A stretch of 8,095 bases of DNA from Chloroflexota bacterium (GTDB lineage Bacteria > Chloroflexota > Anaerolineae > Anaerolineales > UBA4823). The notes under the pieces are model-generated. The model saw nothing but the letters and a program-made list of their open reading frames with translations, was not told the origin of the DNA and searched no databases. Below, one piece after another: positions 1-6,774 of the stretch (positions within the stretch are counted from its first letter, which is position 1; the number at the start of each line of letters is the position of its first letter). A program made the position numbers and the translations under genes. The stretch spans positions 1 to 8,095 of the forward strand of contig JAGDMX010000094.1 in NCBI GenBank assembly GCA_017860725.1, read 5' to 3'.

Positions 1-663
1 GCGCCTGTAGCGGATGTAACAGTCAGCCCACGCACAATCAGTATCACCCAGCCGATTGTATTGCTGGGTGGTTACAAGAACGTGGCAGTAAAAGTGGTAA
101 CCACCGGACAGGTTGCCAGCGGATACCGACTAACAAACCTATCGGTTACTCCGCCCAATGTTACTGTCTTTTCCGACGATCCGAACCTGATTAATGCCTT
201 GCCCGGGTTCGTCGAGACGCTCCCGGTCGATCTGACAGGACTGACCGATGATATCGAAATTAATGCCAGCCTGAGCCTGCCGGCCGGGATTACACTGGTC
301 AGCGAGCCCAGTGTCCTGGTACAGATCGGGGTGGCAGCGATTGAAGGCAGCCTGACGATGACCGTGCCCATCGAGACCCTCGGTTTACGACCTACACTGG
401 ACGCCACAATCTCGCCCTCTACAGTTGATTTAATTGTCCAGGGACCTCTGCCGGTGTTGGAAACCCTGACTCCGTCCAGTTTCCGGGTTGTGGTGGACCT
501 GACTGACCTGCCTGCAGGTGTCCATCAGGTTGAGCCGGTGGTTGACCTGGTACCTGAGCAGGTCACTGTTCAGGCGATCTTACCCAAGACCGTAGAAGTG
601 ACCATCTTCCTGGCCTCCAGCCGCACGCCGACACCTGGCATAGTGCTCACAGCCACTCCATAA
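1..663 (+). CDS. YbbR/CdaR-like domain protein (3' part, 5' end outside window)
   Basis: The reading frame is open from base 1 to the TAA at 661-663, giving 220 visible residues; the start lies upstream. A TTG at 61 opens an internal ORF but is unlikely to be the true start, because the repeat pattern continues upstream of it. Two YbbR-like beta-rich repeats are visible (about residues 28-112 and 117-203). Each carries the family pattern: a hydrophobic strand, 'GY..' or 'GLRP', 'VTPPNVTV' or 'ISPSTVDL', then 'VDLTGL' or 'VDLTDLPAG'. The tail is short and rich in Thr and Pro. YbbR-domain proteins such as CdaR are membrane-anchored extracytoplasmic regulators of the diadenylate cyclase CdaA. 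The N-terminal membrane anchor and any cdaA gene would lie off the left edge, so the CdaR role is inferred. No binding residues can be assigned. der follows 37 bases downstream on the same strand. Confidence 0.8.
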   Translation, partial: APVADVTVSPRTISITQPIVLLGGYKNVAVKVVTTGQVASGYRLTNLSVTPPNVTVFSDDPNLINALPGFVETLPVDLTGLTDDIEINASLSLPAGITLVSEPSVLVQIGVAAIEGSLTMTVPIETLGLRPTLDATISPSTVDLIVQGPLPVLETLTPSSFRVVVDLTDLPAGVHQVEPVVDLVPEQVTVQAILPKTVEVTIFLASSRTPTPGIVLTATP

Positions 664-700
664 ATCTGGAGGCTCAGGTGATTCTATCAGTGGATCCTAT

Positions 701-2074
701 ATGCGCAAACCCGTTGTTGCCCTGGTAGGAAGACCGAACGTAGGAAAAAGCACGCTATTTAACCGCCTGGCTGAAGAGCGCCTGGCTGTGGTGGATGACA
801 CACCGGGAACGACACGCGACCGGTTGGTGGCCGAAGCGGAGTGGGTCGGGGTAATCTTTGATGTCGTGGATACTGGTGGGATCGACCCCACGCACACTGG
901 CCCGGGAGGTAAAATAGCGCCGCTTTCCATCGGGTCAGCGGACTTTATTGAAGAAATTCGCACCCAGGCAGAAATTGCTATTCGCGAGGCAGACCTTGTG
1001 CTGTTTATCACGGACGCCGAGAGTGGTGTAACTCCGGCTGACAGGGAAATTGCCCAGATTTTACGCCAGCACCAACAAACCCGGGATGGCGAGCCCTGGC
1101 CACCCATCCTGCTGGTAGTAAACAAAGCCGACGGCGAAGCACGCAGGTTGCAAGCACTGCAATTCTACGAGCTAGGCATAGGTGACCCAATCCCCATCTC
1201 TGCCTTCCACGGCACTGGCACTGGCGATTTGCTAGATGAAGTCATTGCCAGGCTGCCACGTTTCGACAGCGAAACCGAGGATGAGTCGCCCAAGATTGCC
1301 ATCGTGGGCAAGCCTAATGTAGGCAAATCCAGCCTGCTCAACCGCCTGCTCGGCGAAGAACGGGCTATTGTCAGCCCTATTCCGGGCACCACTCGCGACG
1401 CAATCGATACGAAGATCACATTTGACGACCTGCTGGTCACGCTGATCGATACGGCCGGCATCCGCCGGCGCGGCCGTATCGACCCGGGTGTCGAGAAATA
1501 CAGCGTGCTGCGCTCGATGCGCGCGATAGAGCGGGCGGAGGTATCCTTGTTGGTCGTCGATGCCACCACCGGGATGACTGCCCAGGACGCGCATATCGCC
1601 GGTTTTATCCTGGATGCCTGGAAAAGCACTGTCGTGGTCGTCAATAAGTGGGACGCCATCCCCAAAGACTCGCATACCATGGTGGATTTCACCCGGCATG
1701 TGCGCCAGGAACTGAATTTCATGGATTATGTCCCGGTATTGTTTATCTCCGCCAAAACCGGGCAGAGGGTCGACCAAGTCCTGCCTACTGCCTTGCAGGT
1801 GCACGAAGAGCGGCTGGTGCGTATCTCGACTTCGCAGCTCAACCAGGTTATGCAGGATGCCCAGGATGCCCATCCTGCCCCATCCCAGGGCAGCCGTCAA
1901 CTCAAAATCTACTATGGCACCCAGGTGCGTAGCGATCCTCCCACATTCCTCTTGTATGTTAATGATCCAAAACTGGGGCACTTCAGCTACCTGCGCTACC
2001 TGGAAAACCGCCTGCGCGCCGTCTACCCCTTCCTTGGGACACCCATACGCCTGGTGATGCGTCCCCGCCGCTGA
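701..2074 (+). CDS. der: Ribosome biogenesis GTPase Der (EngA)
   Basis: This 457-residue protein has the diagnostic Der layout of two tandem GTPase domains and a C-terminal KH-like domain. GTPase 1 has P-loop GRPNVGKS at 10-17, PGTTRD at 35-40, DTGG at 57-60 and NKAD at 141-144. GTPase 2 has P-loop GKPNVGKS at 203-210, PGTTRD at 228-233, DTAG at 250-253, NKWD at 315-318 and SAK at 350-352. The KH-like domain spans about 365-457 and ends in a basic RPRR. Der is a cytoplasmic GTPase needed for maturation of the 50S ribosomal subunit. GTPase 1 has longer loops (about 62-82 and 122-134) than the E. coli protein as I recall it, with no motif lost. ATG 701 is the only usual start codon in frame after the upstream gene. 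It lacks a good Shine-Dalgarno: the nearest GGAGG (668-672) is 28 bases away. All G motifs are intact, so the identification is very secure. Confidence 0.97.
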   Translation: MRKPVVALVGRPNVGKSTLFNRLAEERLAVVDDTPGTTRDRLVAEAEWVGVIFDVVDTGGIDPTHTGPGGKIAPLSIGSADFIEEIRTQAEIAIREADLVLFITDAESGVTPADREIAQILRQHQQTRDGEPWPPILLVVNKADGEARRLQALQFYELGIGDPIPISAFHGTGTGDLLDEVIARLPRFDSETEDESPKIAIVGKPNVGKSSLLNRLLGEERAIVSPIPGTTRDAIDTKITFDDLLVTLIDTAGIRRRGRIDPGVEKYSVLRSMRAIERAEVSLLVVDATTGMTAQDAHIAGFILDAWKSTVVVVNKWDAIPKDSHTMVDFTRHVRQELNFMDYVPVLFISAKTGQRVDQVLPTALQVHEERLVRISTSQLNQVMQDAQDAHPAPSQGSRQLKIYYGTQVRSDPPTFLLYVNDPKLGHFSYLRYLENRLRAVYPFLGTPIRLVMRPRR

Positions 2075-2099
2075 TAAATAGACTCTAATATTCTTGCTC

Positions 2100-2135
2100 T
2101 TGCCGCGGCTACTAAGGGGTTTTATAATTTTGACC
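2100..2135 (+). promoter_or_regulatory. Candidate sigma-70-type promoter for lepB
   Basis: A -35 box TTGCCG (2100-2105, four of six consensus bases) lies exactly 17 bases from a perfect -10 box TATAAT (2123-2128). Transcription would begin near 2135, just before the AGGAG at 2136-2140 and the GTG at 2148, giving a leader of about 13 bases. The site lies just after the der stop, so lepB could be expressed independently of der. This is a sequence-only prediction. Confidence 0.6.
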
Positions 2136-2147
2136 AGGAGTATTGCA

Positions 2148-2738
2148 GTGAATAATTTTCACACAGAAGCCGTACCAGAACCGATTGCGCCGCAGAAAGG
2201 TCGCTCGGGCTTTATGCGGTTTGTCGTTGATTTACTTGAGACCCTGGTTTTATCGGTGCTGCTCTTCGTGGCGATTAATGCGATCTCGGCGCGTATTCGG
2301 GTGGATGGCTACAGCATGGAACCCACGCTACACAGCGGTGAGTTTGTTATCGTCAATAAACTGGCCTACAGATTTGGCGAGCCGGAGCTTAGCGACGTGA
2401 TTGTATTTCATTACCCGCGTGATCCCGAACAGGAATATATCAAACGGGTCATCGGGCTGCCGGGTGACCGTGTCAAAATCACCGATGGGCAAGTGTATGT
2501 TAATGAACAGCCACTCGATGAACCTTATATTGAAACGCCCCCGGCATACCAGAGTGATTGGGTTGTTCCCGATGATTCTCTGTTTGTCCTGGGAGATAAC
2601 CGCAACAATTCATCCGATTCGCACTCCTGGGGCCCGGTACCCATGGAAAATGTGATCGGTAAGGCTGTGTTCGTGTACTGGCCTCCGGATCGCTGGGGGC
2701 TGGTGGACCAGATTACCTTTGCCAGTGCCGCACCTTAG
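2148..2738 (+). CDS. lepB: Signal peptidase I
   Basis: The protein is 196 residues long from the GTG at 2148. That start has AGGAG (2136-2140) seven bases upstream and fits the promoter just before it. A longer frame from TTG 2094 would start upstream of the promoter and has no Shine-Dalgarno. Residues about 25-46 form one membrane segment, and the rest faces outside, as in short Gram-positive-type (SipS-like) enzymes. Signature boxes are all present: GYSMEPTL with nucleophile Ser56, YIKRVIGLPGD with general base Lys99, and GDNRNNSSDSHSWG at 139-152. The enzyme cuts signal peptides from secreted proteins at the outer face of the membrane. There is no second membrane segment, so only the N-terminus is anchored. 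A small zinc-finger gene follows almost immediately, so the two are probably cotranscribed. Confidence 0.95.
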   Translation: MNNFHTEAVPEPIAPQKGRSGFMRFVVDLLETLVLSVLLFVAINAISARIRVDGYSMEPTLHSGEFVIVNKLAYRFGEPELSDVIVFHYPRDPEQEYIKRVIGLPGDRVKITDGQVYVNEQPLDEPYIETPPAYQSDWVVPDDSLFVLGDNRNNSSDSHSWGPVPMENVIGKAVFVYWPPDRWGLVDQITFASAAP

Positions 2739-2742
2739 CCGT

Positions 2743-3042
2743 ATGAGAGAATTACCGTCCATGTTAAGCGATCATCCCGAGCCAACCCAATACCGCACGC
2801 TGTGCAGCGAATGCCAGGCTGGTGTGTTGCAATTGGAATATATCACCTATTTCACATGGCTGAACGAAGAGCTGGTAACCGTCCCGAATTTTCCAGCCTG
2901 GGTATGTGATGTCTGTGGGCGACGCGAATATGATTCACGTGCCGTAGCCTGGCTGAACACGCTGCTAAATCCTGATGCCGGGCGCCGTACCACATCTCGC
3001 CGCCGGCCCGGCTCCGCCAATCCCAACCGGCCACAGCCGTAA
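2743..3042 (+). CDS. YgiT-type zinc-finger protein
   Basis: This is a small protein of 99 residues from ATG 2743. Two CxxC pairs (Cys21/Cys24 in CSEC and Cys55/Cys58 in CDVC) flank a short strand region, and the second is preceded by 'VPNFPAW' and followed by 'GRREYD'. That is the pattern of YgiT-type (MqsA N-terminal) zinc-binding domains. The last 25 or so residues (RRTTSRRRPG and beyond) are basic and probably disordered; no helix-turn-helix antitoxin domain follows. The start is uncertain. ATG 2743 lies four bases after the lepB stop and suggests translational coupling, while ATG 2761 has GAGAG eleven bases upstream and would give 93 residues. Stand-alone YgiT fingers sometimes pair with small toxins, but no such partner is adjacent here, so the function is unknown. 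The gene ends just before a strong terminator. Confidence 0.8.
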   Translation: MRELPSMLSDHPEPTQYRTLCSECQAGVLQLEYITYFTWLNEELVTVPNFPAWVCDVCGRREYDSRAVAWLNTLLNPDAGRRTTSRRRPGSANPNRPQP

Positions 3043-3047
3043 CACAC

Positions 3048-3085
3048 AAAAGAGCAGGACTTGGCCATCCTGCTCTTTTAATTTA
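3048..3085. terminator. Bidirectional intrinsic terminator between convergent units
   Basis: A perfect 12-bp stem AAAAGAGCAGGA (3048-3059) pairs with TCCTGCTCTTTT (3068-3079) across an 8-base loop. On the plus strand it is followed by TTTTAATTT, and on the minus strand by TTTTGTGTG, so it can work in both directions. It begins six bases after the stop of the zinc-finger gene, ending the plus-strand der-lepB side. It lies about 140 bases beyond the stop of the aldehyde dehydrogenase gene coming from the right. Confidence 0.88.
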
Positions 3086-3092
3086 ACCTGAA

Positions 3093-3173
3093 TTCGGGAT
3101 AAATGGATTTTGGGTTTATTGGGCGGCGGAGCTGCCCAATAAACCCAAAACATCACTTTTTCCTCATCCCGAA
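3093..3173. repeat. Nested palindrome / long hairpin in convergent intergenic region
   Basis: An inner perfect 17-bp inverted repeat pairs TTTTGGGTTTATTGGGC (3108-3124) with 3134-3150. It can extend by G-U, G-C and C-G pairs to a GGA triloop (3128-3130), making about 20 bp. An outer pair TTCGGGAT (3093-3100) and ATCCCGAA (3166-3173) matches perfectly and encloses it, leaving asymmetric internal strands of 7 and 15 bases. No U-tract directly follows the stem on either strand, so it is not a textbook intrinsic terminator. It could stabilise the 3' end of the dehydrogenase transcript, form a cruciform, or be a small palindromic repeat. Whether it occurs elsewhere in the genome cannot be seen. 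Confidence 0.7.
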
Positions 3174-3217
3174 CTGACGTATTTTAACCAAGCTGTCTAG
3201 TGGAAATAGAACAGGTC

Positions 3218-5665
3218 TTATTCGCCGGTTGGGACCCAAATATTTTTGACTTGGGTAGCTTCGTGCAGAAATTCGTGACCTGCGCCCTGCTCTGCGCTGG
3301 TCCAGTCGCGCCTAATACCATAGCTTACCCAGGTACGTTTCATATTCGCTGCAGATTCGTGCTCAACGTAATAGCTGCCTCGGGCCGACCCGAAATACCA
3401 CACAGCATCCACATCCTCGTGCTGGATGAGGGTCTTGGTCAGGTAGTCCCTATCCCCGGTGACTATATTTACCACCCCGGGAGGAACGTCGGAGGTATCC
3501 AGCACCTGATAGAAATCGGTGGCACTGAGCGGGTGCTTCTCGCTGGGGATCATAACAACCGTGTTACCGCGGGCAATCGCTGGAGCCATTAAGGAGACAA
3601 AAGCCAACAAAGGGAATTCATCCGGGCAAGCGATCCCTACTACCCCAAGCGGCTCGTTGACCCCCACCGTTACGCCGTGTAGAGTCGTTTCTTGTACGCT
3701 GCCGCCGTACTTATCTGCCCAGGCTGCATACAGGAACAGGCGCTCGATGGCCAGCTCGACTTCAGACCGGGCTAAGGCCGCTGAGCACCCTGTCGAGATC
3801 CGAATGCGCTCGGCAAATTCGTCAGACCGGGCTTGCAGATTCTCAGCAATGAAAAATAGGATCTGAGAGCGGTTGTATCCATGACGCATTGCCCATCCAG
3901 GTTTGGCAGTATGAGCGGCGTGGGCTGCCTCGACCGCGTTGCGGATATCCTTGCGGTTCCCATCGCCGACTTGACCGATCAGTTTGCCTTTTACGCTAAA
4001 TATAGGGCGCGTATATTGCTCATCCGGGCGCACCTGCTTGCCGCCGATATACATCTTGGGCGTGCGATCGACTCGCGGCAGCTCTCGGCCGTTCGCCTTA
4101 TTGGCATCCGGGAGCGTCGGACGAGCGGGTATATGTGCCCCCCAGGAGTCTTTATCCGCCTTGGCGTCCGCCGGTGCATAGTCCGGTCGCGGTCGTGGCT
4201 GCCAGGCCGGTCGTAAATACTCGAATAGACCTTCCCGGCCACCCTCCCGTCCAAAACCGCTTTCCCGGTAACCGCCAAAACCTGAGGCAGCATCAAATAA
4301 ATTGGTGCAATTCACCCACACTGAGCCCGCCTTTAACTTGCTGGCTACATCCAGAGCGAGGTTGATGTTCTCGCTCCACAAACTAGCAGCCAATCCGTAG
4401 CGCGTATTGTTTGCCAGGGCTATGGCTTCCGCCGGAGTCCGGAAATTCAACGACACCAGTACCGGGCCAAAAATCTCTTCCTGCACAGTTTCGGCAGCCG
4501 GATCAAGATTTTTAATCAGCGTTGGCGGGTAAAACAGACCCTTGTCAGGCAGGTCAATACTGGGTTGGAATACTTCTCCGCCTTCTTCAGCCCCACGCTT
4601 GACCCACATATCGACCGTTTCCCACTGTGTGCGGTCGACGATTGCCCCCATATCGATGCACTTATCCAGTGGGTCACCCACTCGCATGGTCTCCATTCGC
4701 CGCTCAAGCTTCTGCAGGAAGCGCCCGGCAATATTCTCCTGCACCAGCAAGCGTGAGCCGGCGCAGCATACCTGTCCCTGGTTAAACCAGATCGCATCAA
4801 CCACCCCTTCAACAGCACCGTCCAGATCGGCGTCATCAAAAACGATGAAAGGCGATTTACCTCCCAGCTCCAACGATAGTTTTTTGCCGGATCCGGCAGT
4901 CTGGCGGCGCAAGGTCCGACCCACATCAGTCGAGCCGGTAAAAGCGATTTTATCCACATCCGGGTGGGTTACGATCATTGTGCCGGCTTTACTACTCCCG
5001 GTAATTACGTTGATTACACCTGGCGGTAAACCGGCTTCGGCAATGATCTCAGCGAATAGCAGCGCCGTCAAGCGGGTATAAGAAGCCGGCTTAAGCAGTA
5101 CAGTATTGCCTATGGCAATCGCCGGTGCGATCTTCCAGGCCAGCATCAGCAGCGGGAAATTCCAGGGGATGATTTGTCCCACCACACCAACCGGCTGGTA
5201 GTCGTGAAGCTCGGTTTCCATCAATTGGGACCAACCGGCATGGTAGTAAAAGTGCCGCGCCAGTAGTGGGACATCAATATCCCGTGATTCGCGGATCGGT
5301 TTACCGTTATCCATCGACTCCAGGACCGCCAGTAAGCGATGGTGTTTCTGTATATTGCGCGCGATGGCGTAAAGATAACGCGCCCTGACACTACCCGGTG
5401 TCTTGCTCCAGATCTCGAAAGCGCGGCGCGCGGCTGTTACTGCCAGATCGACCTCTGGCTGCCCGGCCTGGGTCGTCTCTGCCAGGAGCTCGCCGTTCGC
5501 CGGGTTAAAGCTTGGATAGTATTCAACACCCTTCGGGCGCACCCACTCATTGTTGATAAACAGCCCAAACTTGCGTTCGTGATCATCCAGCCAGGCATTG
5601 GCAGCCAGGGATGACTCGGGGGCAGGTCCATAATCCAACGATTTGAAGATCTCTAACACACCCAT
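3218..5665 (-). CDS. Tandem-domain aldehyde dehydrogenase, ALDH16 type
   Basis: The protein has 815 residues, far longer than a single ALDH of about 500. Domain 1 (about 30-485) is a complete NAD(P)-dependent aldehyde dehydrogenase: PWNF with oxyanion Asn169, cofactor-binding Lys192, Rossmann motif FTGSTDVG (242-249), general base Glu266 in ELGGK, nucleophile Cys300 in GQVCCAGSR, and EEIFGP with Glu397. A Pro/Ala/Asp-rich linker (about 486-532) leads to domain 2 (about 535-815). Domain 2 repeats the N-terminal ALDH fold ('PLGVVGIACPDEFPLL', 'APAIARGNTVVMIPS', 'PPGVVNIVTG', 'DAVWYFGSARG') but lacks ELGGK, the GQxC cysteine and the rest of the catalytic domain. This full-plus-reduced layout is that of the ALDH16 family. 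The start is ATG 5663-5665, with GAGGAG (5672-5677 on the plus strand) six bases upstream; an in-frame extension to 5773 overlaps deoC and lacks family similarity. It lies 13 bases after deoC, which suggests acetaldehyde as a substrate (inferred). Confidence 0.9.
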   Translation of the reverse strand: MGVLEIFKSLDYGPAPESSLAANAWLDDHERKFGLFINNEWVRPKGVEYYPSFNPANGELLAETTQAGQPEVDLAVTAARRAFEIWSKTPGSVRARYLYAIARNIQKHHRLLAVLESMDNGKPIRESRDIDVPLLARHFYYHAGWSQLMETELHDYQPVGVVGQIIPWNFPLLMLAWKIAPAIAIGNTVLLKPASYTRLTALLFAEIIAEAGLPPGVINVITGSSKAGTMIVTHPDVDKIAFTGSTDVGRTLRRQTAGSGKKLSLELGGKSPFIVFDDADLDGAVEGVVDAIWFNQGQVCCAGSRLLVQENIAGRFLQKLERRMETMRVGDPLDKCIDMGAIVDRTQWETVDMWVKRGAEEGGEVFQPSIDLPDKGLFYPPTLIKNLDPAAETVQEEIFGPVLVSLNFRTPAEAIALANNTRYGLAASLWSENINLALDVASKLKAGSVWVNCTNLFDAASGFGGYRESGFGREGGREGLFEYLRPAWQPRPRPDYAPADAKADKDSWGAHIPARPTLPDANKANGRELPRVDRTPKMYIGGKQVRPDEQYTRPIFSVKGKLIGQVGDGNRKDIRNAVEAAHAAHTAKPGWAMRHGYNRSQILFFIAENLQARSDEFAERIRISTGCSAALARSEVELAIERLFLYAAWADKYGGSVQETTLHGVTVGVNEPLGVVGIACPDEFPLLAFVSLMAPAIARGNTVVMIPSEKHPLSATDFYQVLDTSDVPPGVVNIVTGDRDYLTKTLIQHEDVDAVWYFGSARGSYYVEHESAANMKRTWVSYGIRRDWTSAEQGAGHEFLHEATQVKNIWVPTGE

Positions 5666-5678
5666 TTTGTACTCCTCG

Positions 5679-6641
5679 TTATCCCATCGGCATATGGTGA
5701 CGTGCGGCATAATGACCGGTGATATAGTGATAAAGCTGTCGTTCCAGGTCGGTGAGCAGAGAGCTGGCACCAATCCTGAACAAATCCGGCATCAGCCATT
5801 CGACACCCAGTTCCTCCCGCATCAGGGCTTGCCAGGCAAGCGCCTGCTTGGCGCTATTGATTCCCCCAGCAGGTTTAAATCCGACCTGGTAGCCGGTTTG
5901 GTCCGCGTATTCGCGAATGGCGCGCGTCATAACCAGGCCAAATTCCAGTGTGGCGTTGACCTTTTCTTTGCCGGTGGAAGTCTTAATAAAGTCCGACCCT
6001 GCCATCATCGCCACCAGGCTGGCTTGATAGACTTGCTTATGTGTCCCCAGATCGCCGGTAGCCAGGATTGTCTTCATGTGTGCCGATCCGCCGCACACAT
6101 CTCGGAAGAGCCGGATCTCATCATACAACGCTTTCCAATCCCCTGTAAGGACATACGTGCGGGCGATGACCACATCGATTTCAGTAGCGCCTGACTCAAT
6201 CGCCTGCTCAATCTCGGCAATTCTTTGTGCCAGAGGAGTTTGACCGTCCGGGAACCCGGTGGCAACCGAAGCAACCGGAATATGCGTACCCTTGAGTGCC
6301 TCAACCGCTTCCCTGACTCGGTTGGGATAAACACACACAGCCCCGACGGTAATATCTGCCTCGGCAGCTCCCAGTGCTGCCAGCATATCCGGGCGCACCG
6401 GCTGTTTGGCTTTGGCACACAAGCGCCTGACTCTGCCAGGGGTATCGTCGCCTGCCAGGGTTGTCAGATCAATGCAGGTAATGGCGCGCAACAGCCAGGC
6501 TGCCTGCCATTCTTTTTTTATAGCGCGTCGCGCTGGCAGGGTGGCGGTACGTCGTTCCAGAGCGCTACGATTTACCCGCGCCCGCATCACCCATGCCAGA
6601 TCCAACGGCATCCCGGGATTTCGGTATTGATTTGCAGTCAT
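5679..6641 (-). CDS. deoC: Deoxyribose-phosphate aldolase (long, animal-DERA-like form)
   Basis: The 320-residue protein is a class I TIM-barrel aldolase that splits 2-deoxy-D-ribose 5-phosphate into glyceraldehyde 3-phosphate and acetaldehyde, in deoxynucleoside catabolism in the cytoplasm. Catalytic signatures are intact: Schiff-base Lys220 in DFIKTSTGKE, proton-relay Lys256 in GFKPAGGI, Asp156 in ATEIDVVI, and AVCVYP at 101-106. It is longer than E. coli DeoC (about 260 residues). From memory, much of it follows human DERA closely: 'KKEWQAAWLL' (42-51), 'IDLTTLAGDD', 'IPVASVATGFPDGQT', 'VLTGDWKALYDEIR', 'AMMAGSDFIKTSTGKE', 'ELFRIGAS'-like 'DLFRIGASSLL', and the ending 'YHYITGHYAARHHMPM'. 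The start is ATG 6639-6641, with AGGA (6649-6652) eight bases upstream. The ALDH16-type gene follows 13 bases after its stop, so the two genes form one transcription unit. No other nucleoside-salvage genes are in the window. Confidence 0.97.
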   Translation of the reverse strand: MTANQYRNPGMPLDLAWVMRARVNRSALERRTATLPARRAIKKEWQAAWLLRAITCIDLTTLAGDDTPGRVRRLCAKAKQPVRPDMLAALGAAEADITVGAVCVYPNRVREAVEALKGTHIPVASVATGFPDGQTPLAQRIAEIEQAIESGATEIDVVIARTYVLTGDWKALYDEIRLFRDVCGGSAHMKTILATGDLGTHKQVYQASLVAMMAGSDFIKTSTGKEKVNATLEFGLVMTRAIREYADQTGYQVGFKPAGGINSAKQALAWQALMREELGVEWLMPDLFRIGASSLLTDLERQLYHYITGHYAARHHMPMG

Positions 6642-6698
6642 TGATCAATCCTGTCTCTTATTGCGCCAGTCAGCGCGTCTGATATGAAGAAACATGCG

Positions 6699-6732
6699 TT
6701 TATAGATTAAATATAACACATTGCCTGGCGCA
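6699..6732 (-). promoter_or_regulatory. Weak candidate promoter region upstream of deoC
   Basis: The 133-base gap between the NUDIX gene and deoC contains an AT-rich core. On the minus strand this reads TATATT (6710-6715) and TATAAA (6699-6704), the latter about 58 bases before the deoC start. No good -35 box is found at normal spacing: the best for TATAAA is CAGGCA (6722-6727, three of six). An 8-bp inverted repeat TGCGCCAG (6662-6669) / CTGGCGCA (6725-6732) flanks the core. The gap length and composition suggest deoC has its own promoter, but the exact site is uncertain. Confidence 0.25.
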
Positions 6733-6774
6733 CTTAGCCGAAAATAATTCTGGCCTACTGCTGCGTGGTGACCG

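Noticed and set aside
1232..1981. Long minus-strand open frame inside der (249 codons).
   Set aside because: It is a shadow of the der coding frame: no recognisable domain, no Shine-Dalgarno, and der is certain.
3082..3189. TTTAACC at 3082-3088 and again at 3183-3189 flanking the nested palindrome, resembling a target-site duplication of a small mobile element.
   Set aside because: A 7-base direct repeat is expected by chance about once in a gap of this size. The outer inverted arms are also not the same distance from the two copies (4 and 9 bases).
4542..5081. Plus-strand open frames inside the ALDH16 gene.
   Set aside because: These are low-complexity Ser/Pro-rich shadow translations opposite a confidently identified gene.
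5666..5773. N-terminal extension of the ALDH16 frame by 36 residues to base 5773.
   Set aside because: It overlaps the well-supported end of deoC, has no Shine-Dalgarno and no ALDH similarity; ATG 5665 has a strong GAGGAG.
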